From: JBFMFR01 sp040752025 | GTDB taxonomy: Bacteria; Chloroflexota; Anaerolineae; Anaerolineales; UBA4823 | Direction of reading: 5' to 3' | Assembly: GCA_040752025.1 (NCBI GenBank) | Contig: JBFMFR010000036.1 | Location: forward strand, 1-64,000 | Length of the DNA: 64,000 nt | Part shown: in pieces, positions 48,908 to 58,022 of the stretch | Layout of the letters: every line of letters begins with the position of its first letter | How positions within the stretch are numbered: position 1 is the first letter of the stretch | The notes under the pieces: model-generated | Database searches by the model: none | The model's input: the letters and a program-made list of their open reading frames with translations, nothing else | Told to the model about the DNA's origin: nothing | Program-made: the position numbers and the translations under genes

Positions 48908-50344
48908 ATGAGCACATCGCTACGGGTCTTGTCTGTTGAAGATCGCCACCAGGTGCACGAACGCACGCTCAAGCTATTATCTGGGACGGGTGTTCGGGTG
49001 GATTCCTCTCGGGCCTGTGACATCCTGGCCGCGGCCGGGGCTGAGGTTGATTCACAGTCGGGCCGTGTGCGCCTGCCCGTTCCATTGATCGAAAATTGCC
49101 TGCGCGCCGCGCCCAAGGAATTTTCCTTAGGCGGGCGCCGCCCTGGCTGGTCGCTGGATCTCCCATCCGGCGATTCTGCTTTGCTGGTGGACGGTGGCGC
49201 AATTTTTACATACGAAGCCCAGGTCCGCCAGCGCCGGCCAGCCACCCGGGATGATTGGCTCATCGCCACCCTGATCAGCGATGCCCTGGACGATTTCGGC
49301 GGTTATTGGAGCATCGTTGAAGGTTGTTTTGGCGAATCTCCAGGCGATATCGTCGCTTATTGGGCGGCCATCTTCCGACATTTTTCCAAGCATGTGCAGG
49401 AGTCCACCGCCACGCCGGAGCAGACCCGCTGGATGCTCGAAGTGCTCCAGATTGTCTTTGGCAGCCGGGAACAGGTGCGCGCCTCATTGCCTGTTTCTTT
49501 CCTGCTATGCCCCACCTCCCCCCTGATTATCGAAGCGGAATACACAGACGCTTATCTGGAGGCCGTCGGTTGGGGGTTGCCAGCCGCAGTCATGCCCATG
49601 CCATTGCTGGGGTTGACCGGGCCCGGAACATTGATCTCGAATTTGATCTTGTGCAATTGTGAAACATTGGCGATGTTGTGTCTGGTGCAGGCCGCCGCCC
49701 CGGGCACCCCTTTCCTGTTTGCTCCCGCGCCGGCCATCGCCGATCCGCGCTCGGGTCGCTTCATCGGTGGAGAAGTCGAACACGCTCTCATGGGAGCGGC
49801 AGTGACCGAAATGGCGCGCTATTACGAGCTGCCGGTTGAATCCTCAGCAGGTGGATCGGATCAGCAGGTGCCGGGCATCCAGGCCGGATACGAGCGCGCC
49901 CTGAATTACGTTTTGCCGATCCTTTCTCAGCCAGACCTGCTCGTTGGCCCAGGTTTGTTGGGCGGGTCGATGACTTTCAGCCCTGAGCAACTGGTCATCG
50001 ATCTCGAGATTGTAAGGCGCTGTAAACGTCTCAGTCGTGGGATCGATACCAACGAAGAAGAATGGTTGGATCGTATCATCGCTGGCGTTGAGCCAGGGGG
50101 CAATTTCCTGGTTCAGCCTTCCACGCGGCGTGCTTTGCGATCAGGCGAGCTCTATCTCGGCCAGTTTGGCCTCCACGAAACGTATGAACGTTGGGAGGCG
50201 GATGGCAAACCGAATCTCCTCGAGATCGCTCGCCAGCAGGTTGCTCAGATAATTTCCTCGCACCAGCCTTTGCCCCTGGATGAAGTCACACAACGCGCAT
50301 TAGCGCTCCTGGAAAAAAGCGCCAGAACTGTCACGAATCGCTGA
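48908..50344 (+). CDS. MttB-superfamily (COG5598) methyltransferase 3
   Basis: The 478-residue protein shares the superfamily layout (ERTLKLLSGTGVRVDSSRAC, PKEFSLGGRRPGW, LLCPTSPLII, PGGNFLVQPSTRR) but is more divergent from the first pair; the block after GAIFTYEAQVRQRRPATRD replaces TDGCGVETIDFETR. No internal TAG. It follows the DppC permease by 36 bp and precedes a fourth copy by 11 bp. Substrate is unknown. Confidence 0.85.
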   Translation: MSTSLRVLSVEDRHQVHERTLKLLSGTGVRVDSSRACDILAAAGAEVDSQSGRVRLPVPLIENCLRAAPKEFSLGGRRPGWSLDLPSGDSALLVDGGAIFTYEAQVRQRRPATRDDWLIATLISDALDDFGGYWSIVEGCFGESPGDIVAYWAAIFRHFSKHVQESTATPEQTRWMLEVLQIVFGSREQVRASLPVSFLLCPTSPLIIEAEYTDAYLEAVGWGLPAAVMPMPLLGLTGPGTLISNLILCNCETLAMLCLVQAAAPGTPFLFAPAPAIADPRSGRFIGGEVEHALMGAAVTEMARYYELPVESSAGGSDQQVPGIQAGYERALNYVLPILSQPDLLVGPGLLGGSMTFSPEQLVIDLEIVRRCKRLSRGIDTNEEEWLDRIIAGVEPGGNFLVQPSTRRALRSGELYLGQFGLHETYERWEADGKPNLLEIARQQVAQIISSHQPLPLDEVTQRALALLEKSARTVTNR

Positions 50345-50355
50345 AAGGGAAATCT

Positions 50356-51792
50356 ATGCATTTCAAAGCCGAAATTCTCTCACACGAAGAACAAGTCCGG
50401 GTTCACGAACAAAGCCTGCGTATCCTGGCTGAGGTGGGTGTGCGCTACCATGGAAAAAAAGCGCTGAAAATACTGGCGGATGCCGGGGCCCGGGTAGATC
50501 AAGAGACGAATATTGCCAGGATCCCCTCCCAATTGATTGAAATGACCCTGGCTGCTGCGCCGAAGTCGTTCACCTTGGGAGCGCGTAATCCACAGTTTGA
50601 TCTGCCCTTGCCGTCTCCGGTCTCCTATTATTGTATGGATGGCACCGCTGCCTTTGCCCTCGACTTTGAAACAGGCAAGCGCCGTTACGGCCTGCGCCAG
50701 GACATTCACAATGCCATGCGTATATTCCAGGGGCTGGATTTAGGTCGCATGGCCTGGGCGCCAACGGCAGCATCTGACGTTCCCGCGCCCTCCCGCGCCA
50801 TCCACGAGTTCATTGAAATGGCGCGTTTCTGCTCGAAGCACGGCGAACACGAACTGCATTCAGTCGCCCAGGTCCCTTACCTGGTGGCTGGCTTGAGCGC
50901 TATCCTGGGCGGCGAGGAGGAATTGCGCCGGCGTAAGGCTTATTCGCTGATCTATTGTCCGGTTGCGCCGCTGACGCACGATGGAGAGATGCTGGATGCT
51001 TACCTGGAACTCGGCGAATACGAAATGCCCGTCATGATCATGCCCATGCCTATCCCCGGCAGTACGGGCCCTGCCAGTCTGTTTGCCAACCTCAGCCTGG
51101 CGAACGCCGAAGTGCTCTCTTCGATTGCAGTGTTCCAACTTGCCCACCCTGGTCGCCCTCTGGTTTACAGCAGTGCGGTGGGCAACCTCGACTTTCGCAC
51201 AGGCGATTTTCTTGGCGGTACCCCTGAAATGACCCTGCAATCAGCCGCCCTGACGGTTATGGGGCGGTTCTACAACCTGCCCAGCGCCTCGGCGGGCTGC
51301 ACATCCGACGCTCAGGAGCCCGGCGCCCAGGCAGTTTTCGAGAAGCTGCTTACAACACTGCCGCCTGTGCTGGTAGGCGCCGATATCATTGTGGGCATTG
51401 GCGAAATCCAGGGCGACCAGATGCTGGTGCTGGAGCAAATGATCGTCGATCACGAGATCGCCTGCCAGTGTCAGCGCCTGTACACTGGCATCGACGCCAG
51501 CGAGAATAAGGCCCTTTTCGATGACATCGCCCGTGTTGGCCCAGGCGGGCATTTTCTGGGGACCAAGAGCTCCCGCCAGGCCCCGCGCAGCGGTGAGTTT
51601 TATTTCTCGAAGCTCCTGGAGCGTAGCTCCTACGAGACCTGGCTCGAACTTGGCAAACCATCCATGTACACCAGAGCGCGCCAGCAAGTACAATCGATTT
51701 TGTCCGCCCCGCTTGTGGATCCCCTTTCGGAGGCAGTCAACCAGCAGGTGGACGATATCTTGCGCCGCGCCGATGCAGAGCTTGCCGGATGA
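50356..51792 (+). CDS. MttB-superfamily (COG5598) methyltransferase 4
   Basis: The 478-residue protein has QSLRILAEVGVRYHGKKALK, PKSFTLGARNPQFDL, AFALDFETGKRRYG, YCPVAPLTHDGEMLDAYLEL and RVGPGGHFLGTKSSRQ. It is closest in style to copy 3 and has no internal TAG. AAAGGGAAA precedes the ATG. It ends the cluster; a palindromic A/T element and a structured leader follow before the receiver gene. Confidence 0.86.
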   Translation: MHFKAEILSHEEQVRVHEQSLRILAEVGVRYHGKKALKILADAGARVDQETNIARIPSQLIEMTLAAAPKSFTLGARNPQFDLPLPSPVSYYCMDGTAAFALDFETGKRRYGLRQDIHNAMRIFQGLDLGRMAWAPTAASDVPAPSRAIHEFIEMARFCSKHGEHELHSVAQVPYLVAGLSAILGGEEELRRRKAYSLIYCPVAPLTHDGEMLDAYLELGEYEMPVMIMPMPIPGSTGPASLFANLSLANAEVLSSIAVFQLAHPGRPLVYSSAVGNLDFRTGDFLGGTPEMTLQSAALTVMGRFYNLPSASAGCTSDAQEPGAQAVFEKLLTTLPPVLVGADIIVGIGEIQGDQMLVLEQMIVDHEIACQCQRLYTGIDASENKALFDDIARVGPGGHFLGTKSSRQAPRSGEFYFSKLLERSSYETWLELGKPSMYTRARQQVQSILSAPLVDPLSEAVNQQVDDILRRADAELAG

Positions 51793-51846
51793 TACCCACC
51801 AGACCTGACATTTTTGCAACGCAGTTTCACGTGAATTTTGTGTTAA

Positions 51847-51930
51847 AATACGAACGTATTTTTCTCTCACCTTGTTGCGTGTGCGGGAAGGCGAGGGTTT
51901 CGGCAGCCTGGCATGCATTAAGCCAGCCAG
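51847..51930 (+). promoter_or_regulatory. Structured leader before the stand-alone receiver gene
   Basis: AAATACGAACGTATTT (about 51846-51861) is a palindrome followed by TTCTC, and may be a weak terminator of the cluster. Further on, GCCTGGC (about 51905) pairs with GCCAG and CCAGG after an intervening ATGCATTAA. I compared the leader with c-di-GMP and cobalamin riboswitches and found no convincing match. Confidence 0.35.
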
Positions 51931-51972
51931 GTAGCAGTGGCTAGAGCATGACAGGACTGGCCGGGAGGGCCT

Positions 51973-52365
51973 ATGTCGTCTTTTGACGTCGTTTTTATCG
52001 ATGATGAACCATCAATTACTGAAATCTTCCAGCACTATGTGCTGTGGAAGTATAAAAATTGGCGTTTCGTCACCTTTAATAATCCGGTTTTGGCCTACAA
52101 CGAAATCATTGGCAACCAGTTGTCTGCGACAGTCTGGATCATCGACATGATGATGCCGGGCAAGAATGGCGCCGAGATAGCGTCTGCCATTCGCTCGAAG
52201 AGCGGCGAGTCGCCGGTTTTACTGGCTTATACCGCTTTGGATCGCCAGGCTCTGCAAACCCAGGAACAATACCGCAGCGGGTTAAAGCACTTCAACCGGG
52301 TGATCAACAAGAAAGAAGATCTGTCGGATGTCCTTTCTCTGGTGGATGTTTGGGTGAAGCAGTAA
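51973..52365 (+). CDS. Stand-alone receiver-domain response regulator
   Basis: The 130-residue protein is one receiver domain: VVFIDDEPSITEIF (acidic pair at 10-12), phospho-Asp58 in VWIIDMMMPGKNG, LLAYTAL (Thr/Ser switch) and Lys in VINKKED. There is no output domain. It follows the methyltransferase cluster and is closed by a strong terminator. A cognate kinase is not in the window. GGGAGGG lies ahead of the ATG. Confidence 0.85.
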   Translation: MSSFDVVFIDDEPSITEIFQHYVLWKYKNWRFVTFNNPVLAYNEIIGNQLSATVWIIDMMMPGKNGAEIASAIRSKSGESPVLLAYTALDRQALQTQEQYRSGLKHFNRVINKKEDLSDVLSLVDVWVKQ

Positions 52366-52388
52366 AGTGACCCTGTCTGGCATGTCAT

Positions 52389-52430
52389 AAAACCCTGAAG
52401 GTGTTTAGATCACCGTCAGGGTTTTGTTTT
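52389..52430 (+). terminator. Intrinsic terminator after the receiver gene
   Basis: AAAACCCTGA (52389-52398) pairs with TCAGGGTTTT (52416-52425), with GGTG/CACC nested inside, giving about 14 bp. The right arm ends in TTTTGTTTT. Confidence 0.85.
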
Positions 52431-52446
52431 CGAAGGGAGAATAGAA

Positions 52447-52932
52447 ATGAACGCTCGCCGTTTTGGGCGCACCGGCTGGATGGTAAGCCAGATCGGCTAT
52501 GGCATGTGGGGCATGGCCGGCTGGACTGGCTCGGAAGATGAACTGTTCCCGGCCTGCCAGGAGATGGATGTTGCTGTGATCGCCCGCGTGCCGTTCGACG
52601 AGGGCTCCCTGACCGGAACGCTGACCCCGGAAAGTAAGTGGCCGCAGGGTGACTGGCGCAACACCTATTTCGTGCCTGAAAACCTGAAAGCCAGCATCGA
52701 ACACGCTGAACGGCTGATACCCTTGCTGCCCGCCGGCATGACCCTACCGGAGATGGCCTTGCGCTTCATCCTCAATCATCCCGCGGTGAGCACCATCATC
52801 CCTGGTATGCGTAAGGAGCAGCACGTGCGCACGAACATCGCTTGCAGCACAGCCGGACCGCTGTCCCAGGAACTGCACCAGAGTCTGTGCGCTCACCGCT
52901 GGGAGCGCAAACCCACCAACTGGTCTCAATAA
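52447..52932 (+). pseudogene. Aldo/keto reductase with a large internal deletion
   Basis: The frame begins like a full-length aldo/keto reductase (NARRFGRTGWMVSQIGYGMW, then GMAGWTG) and jumps straight to the C-terminal part (ELFPACQEMDVAVIARVPFD, then RFILNHPAVSTIIPGMRK, HRWERKPTNWSQ). The TIM-barrel core, including the catalytic Tyr, Lys and His, is missing, by roughly 180-200 residues. The junction lies in GSEDELF, where both flanks could share a short GAAGATGAA repeat. The reading frame survives, but the enzyme cannot be active. Confidence 0.75.
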
Positions 52933-52944
52933 CCTGCCAGGATC

Positions 52945-54144
52945 TCAACCAACAAATTGGATCACACCCCACTGGCCGTTGTACAGCCAGTGGGGATCTT
53001 TTTTATCCAGGGCTTCGGACAAGCCCTCTGGCAGGCCGGCGATCATATTGGCCTTGAGCACGCGCAGCGCCAGGATCGCGGCCGGGCGATAGACCAGAAT
53101 ATTTTCCAAAGGAGTGGTGTAAGGCCAGTGGCGGTCGCCCAGCCAGCGCCGGTAATTGGCATCGCCCTTGCTGAAGATCAGGTCTGCCAGCGCTAATTCC
53201 TGCTGCAGCCAGGTTGGCATCTCCCAGGCGCTCAATGGCGAAGTCCAAAAAAAAGCGTCTTTCAAAACCAGCCTGCCCGATACCAGGTGCTCTCCCAGGC
53301 GCTGTGCCAATCCCAGCAGGTGCGCATCCGACGCGCCCTGCAAGAAGCTGATCAGTTCCAGAATATCCAGGATCGTCGCATCCGAAACGTAAGTGGGATG
53401 TTTTTTGGCGTGCAGGCGCACGGATCGAGCCAGCCGGGTCGTGAGCAAGAAGTCTGCCAGGCCCAGGTCAAAGGCCAGCTCTTGACCGCCGTTGTCCAGA
53501 ACAAAATCGATGCGTGCTGGCTGCCTTCCGGTGAGAAAACGACTGGCCTGGAGCGCCTGATCCATCAGCAGATGTTCGTTGTGCTGAGAGTGATCTGTGG
53601 TTGACACGGTTCCGGCCGGCCACATACTGCGATCGGCCTGGTTGCCCCAAATGACTCGGCGCAGCAGGCTTGCCAGGCGATTTTCTACTGGCTCGCCTGC
53701 CTCGGTTGGGTAAGTCGGGTCGAATTCAGCGCACATCAGGCGCAAGCTGTCGAAAACGAAGTCCAGTTCCTGGCGCTTCTGGGCGCGGTAGGGGTCGACG
53801 CCATACCCGGCGCCTGGCTGGTAGTACCCCGTGGCTTCCAGGATGCGCCGGAAGAAATAAGTCTCCACCGCAAACCAGGGCGCTTCCAGCCAGGTCTGGC
53901 CCACATAAGGAGCAAAATCATTTTCCCACATTGCTGCATCCGGGGCCATCGGGTCATCCAGCGGGCGCAGCACGCCCTCTGGCATTTCATTGATCAGCGC
54001 TTGTAGGTGCGCCTGGGCTTCTTCGTGCCAGTCGGCGCTTTCCAGCACGCTGCGAGCGATGGATGGCAGGCGCGTCGAGATGGTGCGCTGTGGGAACGAG
54101 TCGGGGTCAGCGCCGCGCAGGGGAGGGGGTAAAGGCATCATCAT
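52945..54144 (-). CDS. ARMT1-like (DUF89) damage-control phosphatase family protein
   Basis: The 399-residue protein has FVLDNGGQELAFDLGLADFL (about 213-232; the Asp-Asn pair is the metal site) and FSKGDANYRRWLGDRHW (about 337-353), both marks of the DUF89/ARMT1 fold. Known members dephosphorylate sugar phosphates or other damaged phosphometabolites. It is the last gene after the AcnX/UbiD cluster on the same strand, 16 bp from a TPR gene. Its start is uncertain (three successive ATGs, no good ribosome-binding site). Confidence 0.8.
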   Translation of the reverse strand: MMMPLPPPLRGADPDSFPQRTISTRLPSIARSVLESADWHEEAQAHLQALINEMPEGVLRPLDDPMAPDAAMWENDFAPYVGQTWLEAPWFAVETYFFRRILEATGYYQPGAGYGVDPYRAQKRQELDFVFDSLRLMCAEFDPTYPTEAGEPVENRLASLLRRVIWGNQADRSMWPAGTVSTTDHSQHNEHLLMDQALQASRFLTGRQPARIDFVLDNGGQELAFDLGLADFLLTTRLARSVRLHAKKHPTYVSDATILDILELISFLQGASDAHLLGLAQRLGEHLVSGRLVLKDAFFWTSPLSAWEMPTWLQQELALADLIFSKGDANYRRWLGDRHWPYTTPLENILVYRPAAILALRVLKANMIAGLPEGLSEALDKKDPHWLYNGQWGVIQFVG

Positions 54145-54160
54145 GACAGGTTATCCAATT

Positions 54161-56302
54161 TCAGCGCCAGCGATGGCGTTTTTTCTTGGCAGAAAAAGGC
54201 GGCTTTTCATCTCCTTTTTCTTTGTGCGGTGGGGTGGGGCGCAACACCGGTAGAGGCTTGCCCTGGGCATTATAAATCGGAACTTCCCAGGAACTTAATT
54301 TGCCGCGGCGCAGAGCATACAGTCCCTGCACTGCAACTTTGCATTCATCAGAGACATGGCGCGAAAAAGGCCCTCGCCCGGCGGCCGATTCCAGGGCAAC
54401 GATTTTCTCATACATCTGGCGAGCCGCGTCCTTGTTCCCTAGGTCATGCTCGCCCAGGGCGCAAGTCACGAGCACATGCAGGTCGCTCGGCGCTAATTCG
54501 TAGGCGAAATGATATTCATCGAGAGCCTGCTCGTAACGGAAGAGCAGCCGCAGGATATTGCCCAAACCAATGTGCAGGCGCGCGTCGCCGGGCTTGAGAG
54601 CAATCCGCCGCCGGTATTCTTCGATGCCTTTGAAAGGATGCATACGCTCACCCAGGGCAGCCGCCTCGAAGAAAAAGACGCGTGGATGGGGTTTAAAATC
54701 CTCCACCTGTACGCCTGGGGAAACCATACTCTCGATGAGTTTGTCGCGGTGGCGTTCATCGGTCAAGCGGATAAAAGCGTGATGAGTCAGGTCATAGCGA
54801 TCGATGGCGCCACATTTGCACACAATCTCGTGGTCCATGATGTAAGCCGGATAGACAAATTCCTGGCCCTCTCTTTGAGCTTCCAAAGTAACTGTATCTA
54901 CCAGTACGTAATGCACAAAATGATGACGCTGCCGGCCGCATGCCACGCATTTTAACAACAAATCCAAGCCATCGCGACGCGGCCGGGCAGAAGGGGTAGG
55001 CCCAAGTTCCCACTCTTTGTAAACATAATCCATACCAATAACCATTGGATCGACGCGGTCTTCTTCGAAAGCGGCTTTGACTTCCGGGATCAGTTCGCGG
55101 GCATCCAGATCGAGCGCCATAGAAATGACAAAACCGAGCATCTCTTCTTCGCTGGCTTCGTACGCTTGCGGGCGAGTGAGCAAAGTGCGCGCCAAAGCAA
55201 TCACTTCGTCTCGGAATTCGGGGAATTTTTCTGCACGCTTTACCAGGGACTCGAAGGCCGCCAATCGCACGCCAAAGGCATAGCGCGGTTCGCTGGCGTA
55301 GTTCTCCAACTCCGCATGCGTGAATCCACCCGTTTTGCCCAATAGATCTGTCTTCCCAATGATGCGCCAGTTCCCATCGGCGCGCTCCAACCAGGAGGAA
55401 ATCTCGGTAAACTCGTCGATCATTGTCGAACGTAGTTCACGCAGCAGAGCAATCGCTTGGGCCGGCGCAGGCGTGTCTTGCAGGTCTGGATCAAAGGCCA
55501 GGTGGATCAGTTCAGAGGCGATAAGCTTACCTTCAGCCAGGATGCGTGTGCGTAAATCCTGGTCAAGCTGAGAACCTGCCGCAAGCAGTTCGGTTACAGG
55601 CGGCAAATAGGGAACTGTCAAACGATCATCTGGCGAGGTTGGCGCAGGCGCGGCGAGTTGGGCTTGAAACGCTGCCAGGAGCGCCGGGTCGACCTGTCCA
55701 AGCCTCGAAGGTGGGTCGTTCCTCTGAAAAAAGTCCTGGGCCTCTTCATAAAGCTGCTGAAGCTGGTCTTGCAAACTCTCGAAATCAGGGTGCTTTACCA
55801 GGGATAAGCCGCACTTTAGCGCTGGCAGGGCTAATTCAGCCAACCCGAAGTCCGGCAAGACCAATCCCAAAGTGTTGTAAGCCCATAGATCACCGGGATC
55901 CATCCGCAGCGAACGCAAATAAAGCGCCAGGCCTGTATTCAAATCGCCAAGCCCCAGGTAGACCTCAGCGATTTCTCGGTAATCGTAAAATCGTTGCTCG
56001 TCTCCTGGATCGTGCTGCTCACCCCACACCAGCCTGGCATAAGCCCAACCCAGAGCTTTGGCGGGCTCATCAGCCTTGTAGTTTTCGATCACATCCTGGT
56101 ATATCTGGCTATAGTCGATTTCTTCACTATGGTCTGGGGAGCGCAAGATCAGTTCCAGGATTGCCGTTGCCCGCTCAGGTTCATCTTTGAGTTCTGTAAA
56201 GGCTGCCAAAAGCTCACTATCATCATACAACCCTTGCGGAAATGCCAGGATTTCCTGAGGAGTAAGTTTCCTGAATTCATCGATGGCGTTTTTCTTGGTC
56301 AT
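54161..56302 (-). CDS. TPR protein with internal zinc-ribbon and basic tail
   Basis: The 713-residue protein has an N-terminal half with TPR-like repeats (YREIAEVYLGLGDLNTGLAL, then PGDLWAYNTLGLVLPDF), a central domain (about 225-440), a zinc-ribbon-like pair CVACGR and CKCGAI (about 450-490), a second TPR part (FKGIEEYRRRIALKPGDARL) and a basic C-terminus (about 690-713, KEKGDEKPPFSAKKKRHRWR). The ATG at 56302 is chosen because GGAG lies nine bases ahead and the frame's TTG at 56305 is weaker. I do not recognise the family. It sits between aconitase-X and the ARMT1-like gene, probably in one operon. Confidence 0.7.
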   Translation of the reverse strand: MTKKNAIDEFRKLTPQEILAFPQGLYDDSELLAAFTELKDEPERATAILELILRSPDHSEEIDYSQIYQDVIENYKADEPAKALGWAYARLVWGEQHDPGDEQRFYDYREIAEVYLGLGDLNTGLALYLRSLRMDPGDLWAYNTLGLVLPDFGLAELALPALKCGLSLVKHPDFESLQDQLQQLYEEAQDFFQRNDPPSRLGQVDPALLAAFQAQLAAPAPTSPDDRLTVPYLPPVTELLAAGSQLDQDLRTRILAEGKLIASELIHLAFDPDLQDTPAPAQAIALLRELRSTMIDEFTEISSWLERADGNWRIIGKTDLLGKTGGFTHAELENYASEPRYAFGVRLAAFESLVKRAEKFPEFRDEVIALARTLLTRPQAYEASEEEMLGFVISMALDLDARELIPEVKAAFEEDRVDPMVIGMDYVYKEWELGPTPSARPRRDGLDLLLKCVACGRQRHHFVHYVLVDTVTLEAQREGQEFVYPAYIMDHEIVCKCGAIDRYDLTHHAFIRLTDERHRDKLIESMVSPGVQVEDFKPHPRVFFFEAAALGERMHPFKGIEEYRRRIALKPGDARLHIGLGNILRLLFRYEQALDEYHFAYELAPSDLHVLVTCALGEHDLGNKDAARQMYEKIVALESAAGRGPFSRHVSDECKVAVQGLYALRRGKLSSWEVPIYNAQGKPLPVLRPTPPHKEKGDEKPPFSAKKKRHRWR

Positions 56303-56348
56303 CAAATAACTCCGCTAACTTCTTGATGTGTTTATCCGCGCCAGCATT

Positions 56349-56744
56349 CTAGGCATCTATAATTTCCACAACGCCCGCCTCTGCATCGACGATCACACTC
56401 TGCCCCGTACGTAAGTGCTCAATCGCCAGTTGATCGATGCATGCAATCTCTGAGATGATACAACCAACGGCTGTAATCGTCTCACATTCTGCGTTCAAGA
56501 TCGCCGTAGGGGCTTGGCCGTTGTGCTTCAGCCGGTAAAGCGTGTACGAACCGACCGTTGAGCCTTTGCCGCTCGGGAAGACCAGGATTTGGCCGGCAAT
56601 CGATTGCCCTTCCAACTCGTGGCCGCGCTCTACAACCACGCCGGTGTCGGGATCGACGCCCCCGAAGAAGGAAATCCCCATCGAGGTGACCAGTGCTGTG
56701 CCTCGCGCCTGGCCCGGGTAGATCTTGCGCCCTTGCAGCTTCAT
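56349..56744 (-). CDS. Aconitase X small (swivelling) subunit, phosphomevalonate dehydratase-like
   Basis: The 131-residue protein is the swivel domain of the aconitase superfamily: QGRKIYPGQARGTALVTSMG, then GHELEGQSIAGQILVFPSGK and GSTVGSYTLYRLKHNGQAPT. It pairs with the large subunit encoded next, with which it overlaps by 4 bp (ATGA). In the archaeal mevalonate pathway such a pair dehydrates mevalonate 5-phosphate to anhydromevalonate phosphate. An alternative is a hydroxyproline-type dehydratase. Confidence 0.88.
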   Translation of the reverse strand: MKLQGRKIYPGQARGTALVTSMGISFFGGVDPDTGVVVERGHELEGQSIAGQILVFPSGKGSTVGSYTLYRLKHNGQAPTAILNAECETITAVGCIISEIACIDQLAIEHLRTGQSVIVDAEAGVVEIIDA

Positions 56745-57955
56745 TTCAGCGCCTCCAGCACCACCTCATCGAAAGGCTTGAAGATCGTCTTGAATTTATT
56801 CTTGGCGTAAGCGTAGTAGCACGCCTTGGCGCTGTCCGTCGCCAGGGCCGTGAATCGCCCCTGGATGGGCGCCACTACGCAGCAGGTGTCGGTGGCAAAG
56901 CGGGCTCCGCTGGCCTCGATCACCTGGGTGTAGCCCATGCGGTCAGCCATGTGCTTGGTCGGCCGGGCCGTGGTGATCCAGAACTCTTTGGTCACGCGCT
57001 TGCCTCCCAACAACTGGGCCACCCGGGCGATTTCGCGAATGCTCAGGTGCGGGCAGCCCAGGCTGACGAAATCCACTTCCCCCTCGCTCGCGTCGTTCAA
57101 CGCCTGTATGGCCTCCTGCAATTCGGCGGCTGTGATCGTCAATTCCTCGACAGGCGTCGAGAACTGTGCCGCTTCGGGGGTGATGCCTGGCATGTGGAAG
57201 AGCGCCGCGCCGCCATAGGTCGCCAGGCTGGCGCAGAAAGCTTTCAGGTTCTCCAGTGAGGCGCTTGCCACGTCCAGGATGTACGGCGTCCGTTTCTTTC
57301 CGCTGGCTTCCAGTTTCTCCCCAATCGCTTTGCCCAGCGCCCCGAAAGCCAGGGAGTCATTCGGATCGCCTGCTTGCAGGCGCGCCGAAACTCGTACAGT
57401 CACATCTGGCTGGCGCTTTTCATCCAGGTGGTAGCCATAGGCTGGCGTGCGCCCGGTCAGGGCCGCCGCCAGGGCGCTGGGGCCGCCTTCGCGATTGCTG
57501 CGCGCTCCGATTACTGAATTGGCAAAACACACCGCGCTGCTCTCGGCCCAGGCGATGTGCTCGCCAAAGCGCGGCAGGTTGCCCGCCAGGTAAGGCGTGC
57601 AGGTGCAGGTCGTGATCACGCCCATGCGCTCGAAAGCTTGCAGGACGCGCTCCTGGTTTGCGGCAAATTCTGCCTCGATCCCCAGCGCCTGCCAGTTTTC
57701 CACATCCATCCCGGCCGGGTTGAGCGTGGTCAGGGCGCGCACACGCTCTCCGTCCCGGGCCATTTCATCCAGGAATTGCAGCCCGGCCTCGCCCAGGTTA
57801 TCGTAGCTCACTCCGGCGATTTGCACCGATGCCACCGGCAGCATGCACTCAGCGCCGTAAATCGTGCCCAGCGCCACCAGGATTTCCATCGCTTTGCGTC
57901 TGGACCGGCCCTGTTCGCCAGCCAGCATGGCTTGTTCTTCGTCCGTCAACTGCAC
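56741..57955 (-). CDS. Aconitase X large (catalytic) subunit, phosphomevalonate dehydratase-like
   Basis: The 404-residue protein begins QLTDEEQAMLAGEQGRSRRK and contains cysteines that could hold the iron-sulfur cluster in TTCTCTPYLAGN (about 135), in SLGCPHLS (about 300) and in DTCCVVAPIQGRF (about 355). These are the AcnX type II features. It starts with GTG at 57955 behind AGGAGAGA. It follows the UbiD-like gene by about 70 bp on the same strand, the pairing seen in archaea that use anhydromevalonate phosphate. Confidence 0.88.
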   Translation of the reverse strand: MQLTDEEQAMLAGEQGRSRRKAMEILVALGTIYGAECMLPVASVQIAGVSYDNLGEAGLQFLDEMARDGERVRALTTLNPAGMDVENWQALGIEAEFAANQERVLQAFERMGVITTCTCTPYLAGNLPRFGEHIAWAESSAVCFANSVIGARSNREGGPSALAAALTGRTPAYGYHLDEKRQPDVTVRVSARLQAGDPNDSLAFGALGKAIGEKLEASGKKRTPYILDVASASLENLKAFCASLATYGGAALFHMPGITPEAAQFSTPVEELTITAAELQEAIQALNDASEGEVDFVSLGCPHLSIREIARVAQLLGGKRVTKEFWITTARPTKHMADRMGYTQVIEASGARFATDTCCVVAPIQGRFTALATDSAKACYYAYAKNKFKTIFKPFDEVVLEALK

Positions 57956-58022
57956 AATATCTCTCCTAAGAGCGCTTCATCTGGCTTCGCAGCGCCCCGG
58001 CGCGCCATCATACCACATCCCA

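Noticed and set aside
51847..51972. c-di-GMP or cobalamin riboswitch before the receiver gene
   Set aside because: The leader has hairpins and a GTGGC motif, but the conserved core nucleotides of both families are missing.
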